Of a stretch of DNA of 42,427 bases, positions 8,401 through 15,692 are shown piece by piece. Location of the stretch: positions 1-42,427 of the forward strand of contig JAFKJW010000079.1 in assembly GCA_017305925.1 (NCBI GenBank), read 5' to 3'. This DNA comes from Hyphomicrobiales bacterium. Lineage in GTDB: Bacteria > Pseudomonadota > Alphaproteobacteria > Rhizobiales > Rhizobiaceae. The position numbers and the translations under genes are program-made. Numbering within the stretch: the first letter of the stretch is position 1; each line of letters starts with the position of its first letter. A model generated the notes under the pieces. The model had not been told where the DNA came from, did not search any database, and saw only the letters and a program-made list of their open reading frames with translations.

Positions 8401-10937
8401 GGCGCCATGAACAGGCTGACGATCAGCAGCGCCTGCCACTGGATGGCCAGCGTGAACGGCAGGAAGGTCCAGCCCGCCACCGACGCCAGCACCCAGAAGA
8501 TCGGCGTCAGCGAGCGCCGCAGATTGTCGACCATCTTCCAGCGGGAAAGGCCCGGAAGCCCGGGGTCGGGGCGCAGAAGGAAGGGCAGCAGCTGCCAGTC
8601 CCCGCGCGCCCAGCGGTGCTGGCGCGAGGCGTCGACCGCGTAGCGCGTCGGGTAGTCCTCGACCACCTCGACATCCGTCACCAGCGCGGCGCGCGCATAG
8701 GCCCCTTCCAGGAGATCGTGGCTGAGCACCGCGTTTTCCGGGATGCGGTCCTTCAGCGCCGCCTCCATGGCGTCGATCTGATAGAGCCCCTTGCCCGTGA
8801 AGGTCCCTTCCCCGAACACGTCCTGGTAAAGGTCGGACACCGTGAACACATAGGGGTCCATGCCGCGGTTGGCGGAGAAGATGCGCTGGAAGAACGACGC
8901 CTCGTCGCCGGTGGTGAGCGACGGCGTGACGCGCGGCTGCAGGATGCCGTAGCCCTTGACGACGCGCCGCCGCGCCGCGTCGAAGACGGGACGGTTGAGC
9001 GGATGCTCTATCTTGCCGACGAGGCGGGCCACCGCGCCGCGCGTCATGCGCGTGTCGGCGTCGAGCGTCATCACGTAGACGACGCCTTCCGGCAGCGGCT
9101 CGGCCGGCGGCAGGAAGGTCGTGTCGCTGTCGCCGCGCAGCAGGAGGTTGAGCTCGTGGAGCTTGCCGCGCTTGCGCTCCCAGCCCATCCAGCGGCCTTC
9201 TTGCTCGTTGTAGAGCCGGCGGCGGTGCAGCAAATGGAAGCGCACCGAGCCCTCCAGCGGATAGCGAAGGTTGAGCTTCTCCACACAGTCCTTTGCATAG
9301 TCGAGGATTTCCAGGTCCGCGCTGTCCTGCTCGACCGTGCTGTCGGGCCAATCGGACAGAAGCGCGAAATGCAGGTCGCCGCGCATGTTGGCGAGAAAAT
9401 GCACCTCCAGATTGCGCACGCTTTCCTCGACGTCGTCGCGCGAGGAGATGAGAGAGGGCACCACCACCAGCGTGCGCGCCGTTTCAGGCACGCCGTCCGG
9501 ATATTCGAAGCCGACCAGCCGCGACGGCTTCAGGAAGACCAGCACGATCGTGGTGAAGAAGGCCAGCGCCCCTTCGCTCGCCGGCACCGAGAACAGGAGC
9601 AGCAGCAGCAGGATCGCAGGCGCCGGGATGCCGGCCACCTGCAGCGCGAATCCGGCGGACACCAGCAGCAGCATCGTCATGCCCAGGACCGGTATGGCGA
9701 TACCGGTCCAGTCGGCCGACCGCAGCCCTTCCAGCACCCTTTCGCCGAAGGAGGCGGAATAGCCGATCGCCTGCTCGAGCTCGCCGCGCCGCTCGCCGAC
9801 CAGGAAGAAGCCGACATCGACGGGCGCCGCACCCTCTTCCGCCGCACCCGCCTCGCGCCATCCGGCAAGGCGGGTCGCCCAGTCGGCGACCTCGTACTCG
9901 GTCAGACGGGAGCGTCGGGCGAGCGTCTCGATGGAGCGGCGGTACTGGTCGCGGGAGGCGAAATCGAGCTCGCTCAGGTTCGTCCTCTCGCGCAGCAGCG
10001 CGTCGATCCGGCTGATATTCTCGAACCAGACGGTCCAGCTCACATCGTTGATGTGGCGCAGGCCGCGGATGATGTTGCCGGTCGTCACATTGCCGCTGGA
10101 AAGCGTGCGGTGCTCGGCGATGATGATCTCTTCGGCGTCCGTTCCCGCCGCCTCGAGCTCGTTTTCCAGCCACACCAGCGCATCGCCCGCATTCTTGGAT
10201 CCGTCGCGAAGCCGGTAGAGGAACTGCGTGGCGAAGGTCGTATCGCGGGCGTGCGCCGCGAATTCGCCGAGCGCGTCGTGCGCGTCGTCGCCCTTCTGGG
10301 AGGAGAGCACGCGGTCGGCGAGCGCATTGGCGGTGCGGCGCATGTCGCGCGCCCGCACCACCCGCATGGCGAGGCGCCGCAGATTGTCGATCAGGACGAA
10401 GCGCAGCAGCGAAGGCAGCGCCCACAGCTCGCCGATCTTCAGCGGCTCGTATTTCTGGTAGCCGTCGACGATCGCGGCGAAGCCGTCCGCCGAGATCGTG
10501 CTGTCGGTATGCGCCACATAGAGCCAGGCCAGCACCAGCGCGCGCGGAATCTCGGCGCCGCCAGGCAGGCGGAGCATCGGCAATTGCCGGTAGAAGCGCT
10601 GCGGCACGTCGCGCTTGATCTCGTGGATCGTCTCCTCGACGAGATAGTTGTTGTCGAGCAGCCATTGCGCGGCGGGCGTGATGGATTCGCCGCGCGCCTG
10701 CGCCTCGTTGGTGCTGCGATAGGCGTTGAGGATGAGGGCGGCGTCCTCGCGAATGCGCGCCTTGAAGTCGAAGGCCTCGAATCCGGTCAGGTTGACCGAC
10801 TCCCCCCTGCCCGCGGCCTCGCCGAGGCGGCGCAGGTTTTCCTCATTGAGGACGATGGAGCGGATGGGGATTTCGGCTTGGGGAGGCAGAGGTTTCACAA
10901 CCGTCGTGAAGGCCGACGGTTCGGATTGGATATTCAT
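2406..10937 (-). CDS. ndvB: Cyclic beta-1,2-glucan synthase
   Basis: A 2843-residue inner-membrane enzyme of the usual NdvB/ChvB/Cgs length. It initiates on itself, extends a beta-1,2-glucan chain from UDP-glucose, trims it and closes the ring. Visible parts: a cytoplasmic N-terminal region; membrane helices near residues 410-480; the family 84 glycosyltransferase with LDADTR (near 624) and RQHRWARGDW (near 772); more helices near 800-960; a glucoamylase-like central region; and a C-terminal GH94-type phosphorylase with GGDWNDGMN (near 2527) that sets ring size in characterised homologues. The start is the ATG beginning MNIQSEPSAF; an upstream TTG would add ten residues but has weak support. 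ndvA follows on the same strand. The opposite strand is open over almost the whole length, an effect of high GC codon bias. Confidence 0.96.
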   Translation of the reverse strand: MNIQSEPSAFTTVVKPLPPQAEIPIRSIVLNEENLRRLGEAAGRGESVNLTGFEAFDFKARIREDAALILNAYRSTNEAQARGESITPAAQWLLDNNYLVEETIHEIKRDVPQRFYRQLPMLRLPGGAEIPRALVLAWLYVAHTDSTISADGFAAIVDGYQKYEPLKIGELWALPSLLRFVLIDNLRRLAMRVVRARDMRRTANALADRVLSSQKGDDAHDALGEFAAHARDTTFATQFLYRLRDGSKNAGDALVWLENELEAAGTDAEEIIIAEHRTLSSGNVTTGNIIRGLRHINDVSWTVWFENISRIDALLRERTNLSELDFASRDQYRRSIETLARRSRLTEYEVADWATRLAGWREAGAAEEGAAPVDVGFFLVGERRGELEQAIGYSASFGERVLEGLRSADWTGIAIPVLGMTMLLLVSAGFALQVAGIPAPAILLLLLLFSVPASEGALAFFTTIVLVFLKPSRLVGFEYPDGVPETARTLVVVPSLISSRDDVEESVRNLEVHFLANMRGDLHFALLSDWPDSTVEQDSADLEILDYAKDCVEKLNLRYPLEGSVRFHLLHRRRLYNEQEGRWMGWERKRGKLHELNLLLRGDSDTTFLPPAEPLPEGVVYVMTLDADTRMTRGAVARLVGKIEHPLNRPVFDAARRRVVKGYGILQPRVTPSLTTGDEASFFQRIFSANRGMDPYVFTVSDLYQDVFGEGTFTGKGLYQIDAMEAALKDRIPENAVLSHDLLEGAYARAALVTDVEVVEDYPTRYAVDASRQHRWARGDWQLLPFLLRPDPGLPGLSRWKMVDNLRRSLTPIFWVLASVAGWTFLPFTLAIQWQALLIVSLFMAPTYDIINSIWPDNPDVTLRGHLVSLGRDIAFGSAMVAMRVVLMAHSAWIMADAILRTLYRLFVSRRHLLEWRTASQAQKSGANSMPDYYRTMAGAPLIAVLGLAIPAAAHSTGAFVALMFAVFWALSPAFAWLVSRSAETEDRLEVSEADRAVLRSVARRTWLYFETFVTPEDNHLPPDNFQETPTPVVAHRTSPTNIGVYLLSIVSARDFGWIGLNDAIGRIDATLATIEKMERYRGHLYNWYETGTLRPLSPLYVSAVDSGNLAGHLVALSSACNEWAMAPAAHLQGDFDGILDVVGILQDTLDALPDDRRQLRPLRQRLADRIGGMRRAVETIKNEPETAAFRTLNLAILAGDIRKLAAAIHSETNSSASNLLARWGARLEATCEAHVSDSHMDERAVEGLRGRLLGLRDRARQYAFEMDFSFLLRRERNLLSIGYRVQEQQLDESCYDLLASEARLTSLFAIAKGDIATEHWFRLGRPVVEIGFRGALMSWSGSMFEYLMPPLVMKEPYGGILNQTNHLVVQRQIQYARSKDVPWGISEAAYNARDRDMNYQYTNFGVPGLGLKRGLGQNTVIAPYATILAAQYMPQAAVANLERLNGVGALGQYGYHDAVDYTPQRVPEGSRCAVVYNYMAHHSGMSIVAIANVVFEGRMRERFHSDPVIEAAELLLQEKAPREVPVATVRTEAEERVGGGAPEENFETRITLNPHRALRSTNVLSNGHYSVMVTATGSGYSRFDDCAVTRWQPDPTEDRLGSYIFLTDTATGDWWSATSEPKRAPGETSQAIFCDDKATFVKTVGDLRSEVEVIVTSEASGEGRRVTLINSGTADRFIDLTSYSEIVIAPEVSDNAHPAFSKMFVRTEIDGGRNAIFAARRQRQPGEETLSYCHFVTASTGFTRETEAETDRRAFIGRGRSLRDPAAFDRDARLTNSDGFTLDPIAALRCRMRVPPGKKVSVTFWTVVGEHRSEVEAAVERLDHLESFQRQATLAWTRSQVQTRHVGLSLADAANVQKLARYLLYPEPWTRAPSETIMSGLGRQSALWPMAISGDFPIFLLRIGDVADIEIVATALRVQEYMRARGIVADLVILNEQASSYVQDLQQAIEHMCENSRARGTEQGPRQHIFAVRRDLMDEEAYRTLIAAARIVLHTRNGTIFDQIERAEIAEMEMRDKLLAEEGASTERAATAPARERAAEADGKGLAFWNGIGGFDRGGRDYVVRLDGGAVTPQPWVNIIANEAFGFHTSAGGASFTWSRNSRDFQLTPWSNDPVSNRPGEAIYVFDKASGSAFSPFSCVLRDPSLIYETRHGQGFSTFTASRDGIEASATQVVDPKDPVKITRLSIRNDRPEAATLRVYAYVEWVMGNNRGRSAPFILPAFDRTTGTLLARNAYNLDFSDRTAFLAGDAPAGSVTASRQEFIGLHGSVQFPEAVMSGKPLSGAVEAGLDPCAALCRDVEVPPGETLELIFMLGDAGSAEEALELAARHGRKSFEERLAENAEAWGSFLGTLQVETPDPAFDAIVNAWLPYQSLACRIRARSAFYQASGAFGFRDQLQDTLAFLLHDPSLARGQILNAARRQFPEGDVQHWWLPKSGAGVRTMISDDVVWLGYGVAHYVAVTGDKAILDEKLPFIQGDALKEGQHDAFYTPEVLKETVPLYDHAVRALELAIKRTGPDGLPLILGGDWNDGMNAVGEHGKGQSVWLGWFLAKTLTDFQPLMAERGDKARAAAFAKHAEALGKALEAKAWDGEWYIRGTYDDGSPLGSSRSDECKIDQIAQSWSVISGFGDAKRSAKALDSVQKLLVDPQLKIAKLFTPAFENTTKEPGYIKSYPPGVRENGGQYTHAATWLVVALAQAGRADAAFDLFQMLNPVNHALDRDGAEHYRVEPYVAAADVYSGDKGGRGGWTWYTGTAGWLYRAAVEAILGIRKEGDRLFVEPVLPSAWPGFSARLRLGGAMFDIAVERHAADRTRIEIDGKASRKRWLDIPEGGEVSVVVKVPG

Positions 10938-11018
10938 GAAATGCGTCCCACCAGCAGGCCAAGCCAAGGCCTTAACTGCTGCTATTGGATTTGGTTGCGG
11001 CAGAAGATTGGCAAAAGC

Positions 11019-11032
11019 GGCATCAAAATGCC
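11019..11032. promoter_or_regulatory. Short inverted repeat upstream of ndvB
   Basis: GGCATCAAAATGCC has 5-bp arms around four bases, about 80 bases upstream of the ndvB start. It might be an operator or a small leader hairpin. The ndvB promoter itself could not be identified in 10938-11090. Confidence 0.2.
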
Positions 11033-11095
11033 ATGGCCGTGTTTTTTCGCATTGTGACCCGCTCCCGCGCAGGAATCTTTCCCTCTTCTTTGGAC

Positions 11096-11124
11096 TGGAC
11101 AGCGCCGTAGCCGGTGGCTATATG
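11096..11124 (+). promoter_or_regulatory. Likely promoter of tRNA-Lys
   Basis: TGGACA (11096-11101) and TATATG (11119-11124) are separated by 17 bases and resemble sigma-70 -35 and -10 boxes. Transcription would begin near 11131, leaving a short 5' leader before the tRNA at 11148. Confidence 0.5.
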
Positions 11125-11147
11125 CGCGGCCACTGTCTTCGGGCAGC

Positions 11148-11223
<76 letters not shown>

Positions 11224-11361
11224 AACAAACAGTTGATTTCATTTACTATTTTTAGGATTGACCGGAATAACGCGGCCGTCTGCCCGCTTGGAGCCCCACC
11301 GCGGCGTCACGCCTCGGCCGCCAGAAAGGCGGGATACAGAGGCAGTGAAGTGCAACGCCCT

Positions 11362-11847
11362 TCAGGAAATTGACCGCCCGGACATCCTGTCCGGGTCATA
11401 ATCTTCGGCGATCGACTGGATCGACTCACGAAGCTTTCTGGCGCGTGTCAGCCATCGCTGGATCGATGCAGGGTACTTCTTCGCAAAGTTCATCAGATCG
11501 ACCCGCTGTCCGATATCTATGTGCGGGGCGTTCCAGTCCGGCACCGGCGGAAGGCCCTCCAGAAAGGCAATGACCCAATCGACCCGCGCCAGAATGTACG
11601 GCACGCCGATGCTCAGACCATAGCGCCGCGCCTCGCCGTCCTGCTTCTGGATCAGAAGCCTGAATTCATCGCCGGCGTTCACCATCAGGGCCCACCAGCG
11701 ATAAAACATGATCTCGGTATGCTCGAGCGCATGATCGGCATCGGGGAGCTCGTCGATAAACGGATGCCTCGCCACCATGCTCGGATCGGGAAGCAATTTC
11801 TTGAACGCCTCGAAATCTTCCCGAAACTCCGGAAAGCCCATATTCAT
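11362..11847 (-). CDS. Protein of unknown function, 161 residues
   Basis: I do not recognise a family. The protein is rich in Trp, Asp and Arg, has no signal peptide or membrane segment, and appears to be a soluble, mostly helical cytoplasmic protein (for example EIMFYRWWALMVNAGDEF and FLEGLPPVPDW). The ATG at 11847 (MNMGFPEF) was chosen because a GAGAG-type ribosome site precedes it; a TTG nine codons upstream would add MRVRIPRVG and cannot be excluded. Codon use matches the neighbours, so it is probably a real gene. It stands alone on the minus strand between tRNA-Lys and the divergent efflux operon. Confidence 0.6.
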   Translation of the reverse strand: MNMGFPEFREDFEAFKKLLPDPSMVARHPFIDELPDADHALEHTEIMFYRWWALMVNAGDEFRLLIQKQDGEARRYGLSIGVPYILARVDWVIAFLEGLPPVPDWNAPHIDIGQRVDLMNFAKKYPASIQRWLTRARKLRESIQSIAEDYDPDRMSGRSIS

Positions 11848-11901
11848 TCCCACTCTCGGGATTCTCACGCGCAACCCTTAGCACAATCCTCAGGGAGACG
11901 C

Positions 11902-11923
11902 CCCGATCCTCTTCCGGATCGGG
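11902..11923. repeat. Perfect 8-bp hairpin in the divergent intergenic region
   Basis: CCCGATCC and GGATCGGG flank the six-base loop TCTTCC. It sits between the unknown minus-strand gene and the plus-strand efflux operon, where a terminator is not needed, so it may be an operator or a leader structure. No T-run follows on either strand. Confidence 0.35.
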
Positions 11924-12084
11924 TTGCCCGTTCCGGCTCCGCCGCAAGAAGCGCCATGGCCTCGGCGCGACCGGTGTCGGAGTCGGGGCGCCGTGCGAAC
12001 ATGGCAAAAGTTTAATTTGCAATGACGGCCGCGCCACCCGATTTCTATCCTGTCGGGATGTGCCGCATCACATAGGGGTCCGTC

Positions 12085-13383
12085 ATAGATCAGCTCGTCA
12101 ACCGTCCGCAGCCGCAGGCCCTGCCGCCGATCGAGGCTGCGCTCGGCCTCGACCGCAAGGGGGCTGCGCGCCGCACGCGCCGGCGCCTTTGGTCGCGCCT
12201 CTTCCTGCTCCTCGTTCTCGCCGCCATGGTCGGCGGCGTCTGGTACTGGATGGCGCAGCCGGCCACGCGGACCGTTTTCCAGACCGAACCGGCGGCGCGA
12301 ACCGACCTGACCGTCGAGATCACCGCGACGGGCAACCTCCAGCCTCTCATCCAGGTGGACATCTCGAGCGAGCTTTCGGGCGTGGTGCGCAACGTCCTCG
12401 TCAACGAGAACCAGCAGGTGAAGAAGGGCGACGTGCTCGCCGAGCTCGACACCGCCCGCATTTCCGCCCTCGTGGACGGCGCCGTGGCGTCCGCCGCCTC
12501 GGCGCGGGCCCAGCTCAGCCAGGCCGAGACCACGCTTGCCGAGAAGGAGCGGACGCTTGCCCGTGCCCGGCAGCTCGCCAAGAACGGCACCGGCACCAGC
12601 CAGTCCGTCGAGAGCGCGCTGGCCGAGCGGGACCGCGCGGAAGCGGCGGTCGCCGTCGCCAAGGCCAACATCCAGAGCGCCGAAGCCCAGCTCAAGCTCC
12701 AGCAGGCCGATCTGTCGAAGAGCCGGATCTATGCGCCGATCGACGGCGTGGTGCTGACCCGCTCGGTCGATCCCGGCCAGACGGTCGCCTCGTCGCTCCA
12801 GGCGCCCGTGCTCTTCGTGATCGCGGCGGATTTGCGCAGGATGGAGCTCAAGGCCGCCATCGACGAGGCCGACATCGGCATGGTCGCCGCCGGCCAGAAG
12901 GCGCATTTCACCGTCGACGCCTTCCCGGGCCGGGTCTTCGACGCCGCGATACGCGATATCGCCTACGCTTCGGTGACGACGGACGGCGTCGTCACCTACG
13001 ACGCCCGGCTCGACGTCGACAATGCGGAGATCCTCCTGCGGCCCGGCATGACCGCGACCGTCTCGGTCGTCACCCGCGAGGCGAAGGACGTCGTCACCGT
13101 GCCGGCCGCCGCCTTCCGCTTCCGCCCCCCGGAAACCGGGCAGCGCCGCGGCGGGTGGAGCCTTACCAGCCTCTTCATGGCGCGGCCGCCGCGCGCGGCG
13201 CGCCCGCGCCAGCAGCGCGCGGACGCGGCCGACGGGCTGCGGACCATCTATGTCCTGGAGGACGGCAAGCCGAAGCCGCTGCGCGTAAAACCCGGATCGA
13301 CGGACGGCGAGCGCACCGAGATCGTCTCCGGCCTGGACGAGGGCGCGGCCGTGATCGTCGGCTCCAGCGAGGCCCGGGAATGA
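12085..13383 (+). CDS. macA: MacA-like periplasmic adaptor of an ABC efflux pump
   Basis: A membrane-fusion (HlyD/RND-type) adaptor of about 432 residues. It has a cytoplasmic Arg-rich N-terminus, one membrane anchor (about residues 36-52, LFLLLVLAAMVGGVWYW), a split biotinyl-lipoyl domain (VDISSELSGVV and YAPIDGVVLTRSVDPGQTV) around a long helical hairpin rich in Ala and Gln, then beta-barrel and membrane-proximal domains. Such adaptors link an inner-membrane ABC pump to a TolC-type outer-membrane channel. The start is uncertain: no ATG, GTG or TTG lies in frame between the TAG at 12073 and an ATG at 12226 that would cut the anchor. ATA at 12085 follows AGGGG by six bases and is my choice. 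The stop overlaps the next start (ATGA). Confidence 0.85.
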   Translation: MDQLVNRPQPQALPPIEAALGLDRKGAARRTRRRLWSRLFLLLVLAAMVGGVWYWMAQPATRTVFQTEPAARTDLTVEITATGNLQPLIQVDISSELSGVVRNVLVNENQQVKKGDVLAELDTARISALVDGAVASAASARAQLSQAETTLAEKERTLARARQLAKNGTGTSQSVESALAERDRAEAAVAVAKANIQSAEAQLKLQQADLSKSRIYAPIDGVVLTRSVDPGQTVASSLQAPVLFVIAADLRRMELKAAIDEADIGMVAAGQKAHFTVDAFPGRVFDAAIRDIAYASVTTDGVVTYDARLDVDNAEILLRPGMTATVSVVTREAKDVVTVPAAAFRFRPPETGQRRGGWSLTSLFMARPPRAARPRQQRADAADGLRTIYVLEDGKPKPLRVKPGSTDGERTEIVSGLDEGAAVIVGSSEARE

Positions 13384-14084
13384 CCGGCGAGCCCTTCATC
13401 GCCTTCACCGACGTCTGGAAGACCTACGGGAGCGGCGAGGCGCAGGTGAACGCGCTGGCCGGCGTCGAGCTTTCGATCGCCCGCGGCGAGTTCGTGGCGA
13501 TCATGGGTCCGTCCGGCTCCGGCAAGTCGACGGCGATGAACATCATGGGCTGTCTCGACACCCCGACCGCCGGCCGCTACGACTTCTGCGGCGTGGACGC
13601 GGGCCGGCTCGACCGCGACCGGCGCGCCGCGCTGCGCAACCTCTATATCGGCTTCGTCTTCCAGGGCTACAATCTGCTGCCGCGCACCACCGCGGCCGAG
13701 AACGTAGAGCTGCCGCTCATCTATCGCGGCACGCCGGCCGCAGAGCGGCGCATGATCGCCATGGAGGCGCTGCGCCAGGTCGGCCTCGCCGGCCGCGAGG
13801 ACCATACGCCCGCACAGCTTTCCGGCGGCCAGCAGCAGCGTGTCGCCATCGCGCGTGCGATCGTCACCCGCCCCGCCCTGCTGGTCGCCGACGAGCCGAC
13901 CGGCAATCTCGACACGCAGCGTAGCCACGAGATCATGCAGCTCATCGTGCGGCTGAACGCGGAGCTTGGCCTCACCGTGGTCATGGTCACGCACGAGACC
14001 GACATTGCCGCCTATGCGCAGCGCATCATCACCTTCGTCGACGGCCGGGTGGCTTCCGACGTTCCGAACCTGAAGGCCGCCTGA
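13380..14084 (+). CDS. macB: MacB/LolD-type ABC transporter ATP-binding protein
   Basis: A 234-residue ATPase of the MacB/LolD/FtsE group. It shows Walker [10 protein letters not shown] (about 43-51), the Q-loop in [22 protein letters not shown], signature LSGGQQQR (near 147), Walker [13 protein letters not shown] (near 167) and the switch His in VMVTHETD. In E. coli MacB this domain is fused to the permease; here it is a separate gene, the common arrangement in alphaproteobacteria. Its ATG overlaps the adaptor stop and its TGA overlaps the ATG of a 20-codon ORF that runs into the permease gene. It probably powers export of a peptide, macrolide-like compound or lipid; the substrate cannot be read from sequence. 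Confidence 0.92.
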   Translation: MTGEPFIAFTDVWKTYGSGEAQVNALAGVELSIARGEFVAIMGPSGSGKSTAMNIMGCLDTPTAGRYDFCGVDAGRLDRDRRAALRNLYIGFVFQGYNLLPRTTAAENVELPLIYRGTPAAERRMIAMEALRQVGLAGREDHTPAQLSGGQQQRVAIARAIVTRPALLVADEPTGNLDTQRSHEIMQLIVRLNAELGLTVVMVTHETDIAAYAQRIITFVDGRVASDVPNLKAA

Positions 14085-14146
14085 TGGACGCCTTCCCGCC
14101 TGCTGACCTCCCGTCGGATCCTGCCGCCGTCGAGGTGCGCCCGTGA
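14084..14146 (+). CDS. Possible 20-residue linker ORF between ATPase and permease genes
   Basis: The frame encodes [20 protein letters not shown]. Its ATG overlaps the ATPase stop (TGATG) and its TGA overlaps the permease GTG (GTGA), so it bridges the 58-base gap exactly. It is Pro/Asp-rich with no hydrophobic segment and is unlikely to be functional as a protein. It would keep ribosomes moving into the permease start by coupled translation. Chance cannot be excluded. Confidence 0.35.
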   Translation: MDAFPPADLPSDPAAVEVRP

Positions 14147-15354
14147 TCTGGGAGACCGTCCGCCTGGCGTTGCAATCCGTCCGGCGCAACGCGCTGCGCT
14201 CGGTGCTCACCCTTCTCGGCATCGTCATCGGCGTGGCGGCCGTCATCGCCATGCTCACCATCGGCTCCGGCACCACGCAGAAAGTGAAAAGCGACATCTC
14301 CAGGCTCGGCTCCAACCTGCTCGTCGTCAGGGCGGGCCGCCCGCCGGTCCCCGGCTCGCCGCCTTCCGCAGCCGTCCGCCAACTGGACGAAAGGGACGTG
14401 CGGGCCCTCCTGACGCATCTCACCGGCGCGCAGGTCGTGTCGCCGGCCTCGCAGAAGCAGGTGCGCGTCGTTTCCGGCACGGAAAGCCTCACCGTCTCCG
14501 TGACCGGCACCGACAACGGCTATCTCGACGCGCGCGACTGGAAGATCGTGTCCGGCAGGCCGTTCACCGAATCGGAAATCCGCGGCGGCGCCTCGAGCTG
14601 CCTGTTGGGCGAGACCGTGCGGCAGCAATTCTTCGGAGCCGGCGATCCGGAGGGCTCGGTCGTGCGCGTCGGGCACATGAGCTGCAAGGTCGTCGGCCTG
14701 CTCGAAGCGAAGGGATTTTCGGGTTTCGGGCAGGACCAGGACAATGTCGTCCTGATGCCGCTCGTCGCCTTCCAGCGGCGCGTCGCCGGCACCCGCGACA
14801 TCGATACGATCTACGTCACCGCCGACAGCGGCACGACCACGACGGAACTCGTCGACCGCGTCACGGACATCCTGCGCGATTCCCACCGCCTGCCGCCGGA
14901 CAGGGAGGACGACTTCTCCGTCCGCGACATGACGCAGGTGGCCGACGCCATGACCAGCGCCACCACGAGCATGACCGGCATGCTCGGCGCGCTGGCCGGC
15001 GTCAGCCTGCTCGTCGGCGGCATCGGCATCATGAACATCATGCTGGTCTCCGTGACCGAGCGCACGCGCGAGATCGGCATCAGGCTCGCCATCGGCGCCC
15101 ATGAGCGACACATCCTGGTCCAGTTCCTCGTGGAAGCGACGGTGCTCTCCCTGCTCGGCGGCCTCATCGGCATCACGCTCGGCCTGGCGCTCGCGGGCGC
15201 CGCCGCGCTGGCGCTGGGGATCCCGTTCGCGCCCAGCCTCTCCGTCATCCTGCTGGCGGTCGGCTTCTCGGGGCTGATCGGCATGGTGTTCGGCTTCTTC
15301 CCCGCCCTGCGCGGCGCCCGCCTCGACCCCATCGAGGCGCTGCGGCACGAATGA
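14143..15354 (+). CDS. MacB-like ABC transporter permease (FtsX family)
   Basis: A 403-residue permease with the MacB topology: a first membrane helix near residues 20-42 (LTLLGIVIGVAAVIAML), a large periplasmic MacB_PCD domain of about 220 residues, and three C-terminal helices in the FtsX domain (LLVGGIGIMNIMLVSVTERTREIGIR is typical). Two cysteines, in the SSCLLG and GHMSCKVVG segments of the periplasmic domain, may form a disulfide. The GTG start is chosen because the following residues (MIWETVRLALQSVRRNALRS) form the conserved amphipathic start of the family. It completes an operon of adaptor, ATPase and permease; the outer-membrane partner must be encoded elsewhere. Confidence 0.92.
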   Translation: MIWETVRLALQSVRRNALRSVLTLLGIVIGVAAVIAMLTIGSGTTQKVKSDISRLGSNLLVVRAGRPPVPGSPPSAAVRQLDERDVRALLTHLTGAQVVSPASQKQVRVVSGTESLTVSVTGTDNGYLDARDWKIVSGRPFTESEIRGGASSCLLGETVRQQFFGAGDPEGSVVRVGHMSCKVVGLLEAKGFSGFGQDQDNVVLMPLVAFQRRVAGTRDIDTIYVTADSGTTTTELVDRVTDILRDSHRLPPDREDDFSVRDMTQVADAMTSATTSMTGMLGALAGVSLLVGGIGIMNIMLVSVTERTREIGIRLAIGAHERHILVQFLVEATVLSLLGGLIGITLGLALAGAAALALGIPFAPSLSVILLAVGFSGLIGMVFGFFPALRGARLDPIEALRHE

Positions 15355-15364
15355 GGCAGCGCCC

Positions 15365-15397
15365 TTGACGTGGACGTTTTGTAAACTATAGTTCACA
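15365..15397 (+). promoter_or_regulatory. Promoter and palindromic operator of the toxin-antitoxin pair
   Basis: TTGACG (15365-15370) and TATAGT (15387-15392) are 16 bases apart, a near-consensus sigma-70 promoter. The -10 lies inside TGTAAACTATAGTTCACA (15380-15397), a palindrome in which 8 of 9 base pairs match, as expected for autorepression by an antitoxin. The predicted transcription start is near 15399, which is the first base of the toxin GTG. Confidence 0.65.
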
Positions 15398-15398
15398 T

Positions 15399-15692
15399 GT
15401 GATCGAGGTTCGCCAGACTGCCGAGTTCGAATTGTGGCTTGACCGCCTGAAAGACAGGGTGGCGGCGCGCAAGATTGCCCAGCGTATCGTCCGTATCGAA
15501 GCGGGGCTCATGGGCGATGTGAAGCGTTTCAACGGGATTGGCGAGCTTCGGATCGATTTCGGCCCCGGATATCGGGTATATTTTGTTCAGAAGGGCAATG
15601 CCTTGGTGATTTTGCTCTGCGGCGGCGACAAGGCTTCGCAAAGCCGCGATATAGAGCGCGCCTTGGCGATGGCCCGGGAGATAGGATCATGA
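15399..15692 (+). CDS. RelE/HigB-like toxin of an addiction module
   Basis: A 97-residue basic protein of the phage Gp49/RelE-like toxin group. The N-terminus MIEVRQTAEFELWLDRLKD, the basic helix ARKIAQRIVRIEAG, and the core GELRIDFGPGYRVYFVQKGNALVILLCGGDKASQ are characteristic. Family members cut ribosome-bound mRNA when the antitoxin is lost (known for RelE/HigB relatives; not tested here). The start is GTG with no ribosome site; the promoter is so close that the transcript is probably leaderless. Toxin precedes antitoxin, as in higBA modules, and the stop overlaps the antitoxin ATG (ATGA). Confidence 0.9.
   Translation: MIEVRQTAEFELWLDRLKDRVAARKIAQRIVRIEAGLMGDVKRFNGIGELRIDFGPGYRVYFVQKGNALVILLCGGDKASQSRDIERALAMAREIGS

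Noticed and set aside
2514-11057. A 2847-codon open frame on the plus strand, antisense to ndvB
   Set aside because: It mirrors ndvB exactly, is extremely rich in Arg, Gly, Ala, His and Asp, shows no domain, and is the expected result of GC-rich codon bias on the opposite strand.
12060-13379. A long plus-strand frame fused in front of the MacB-like ATPase
   Set aside because: It overlaps the adaptor gene in another frame and lacks any recognisable domain; the ATPase begins at the ATG overlapping the adaptor stop.
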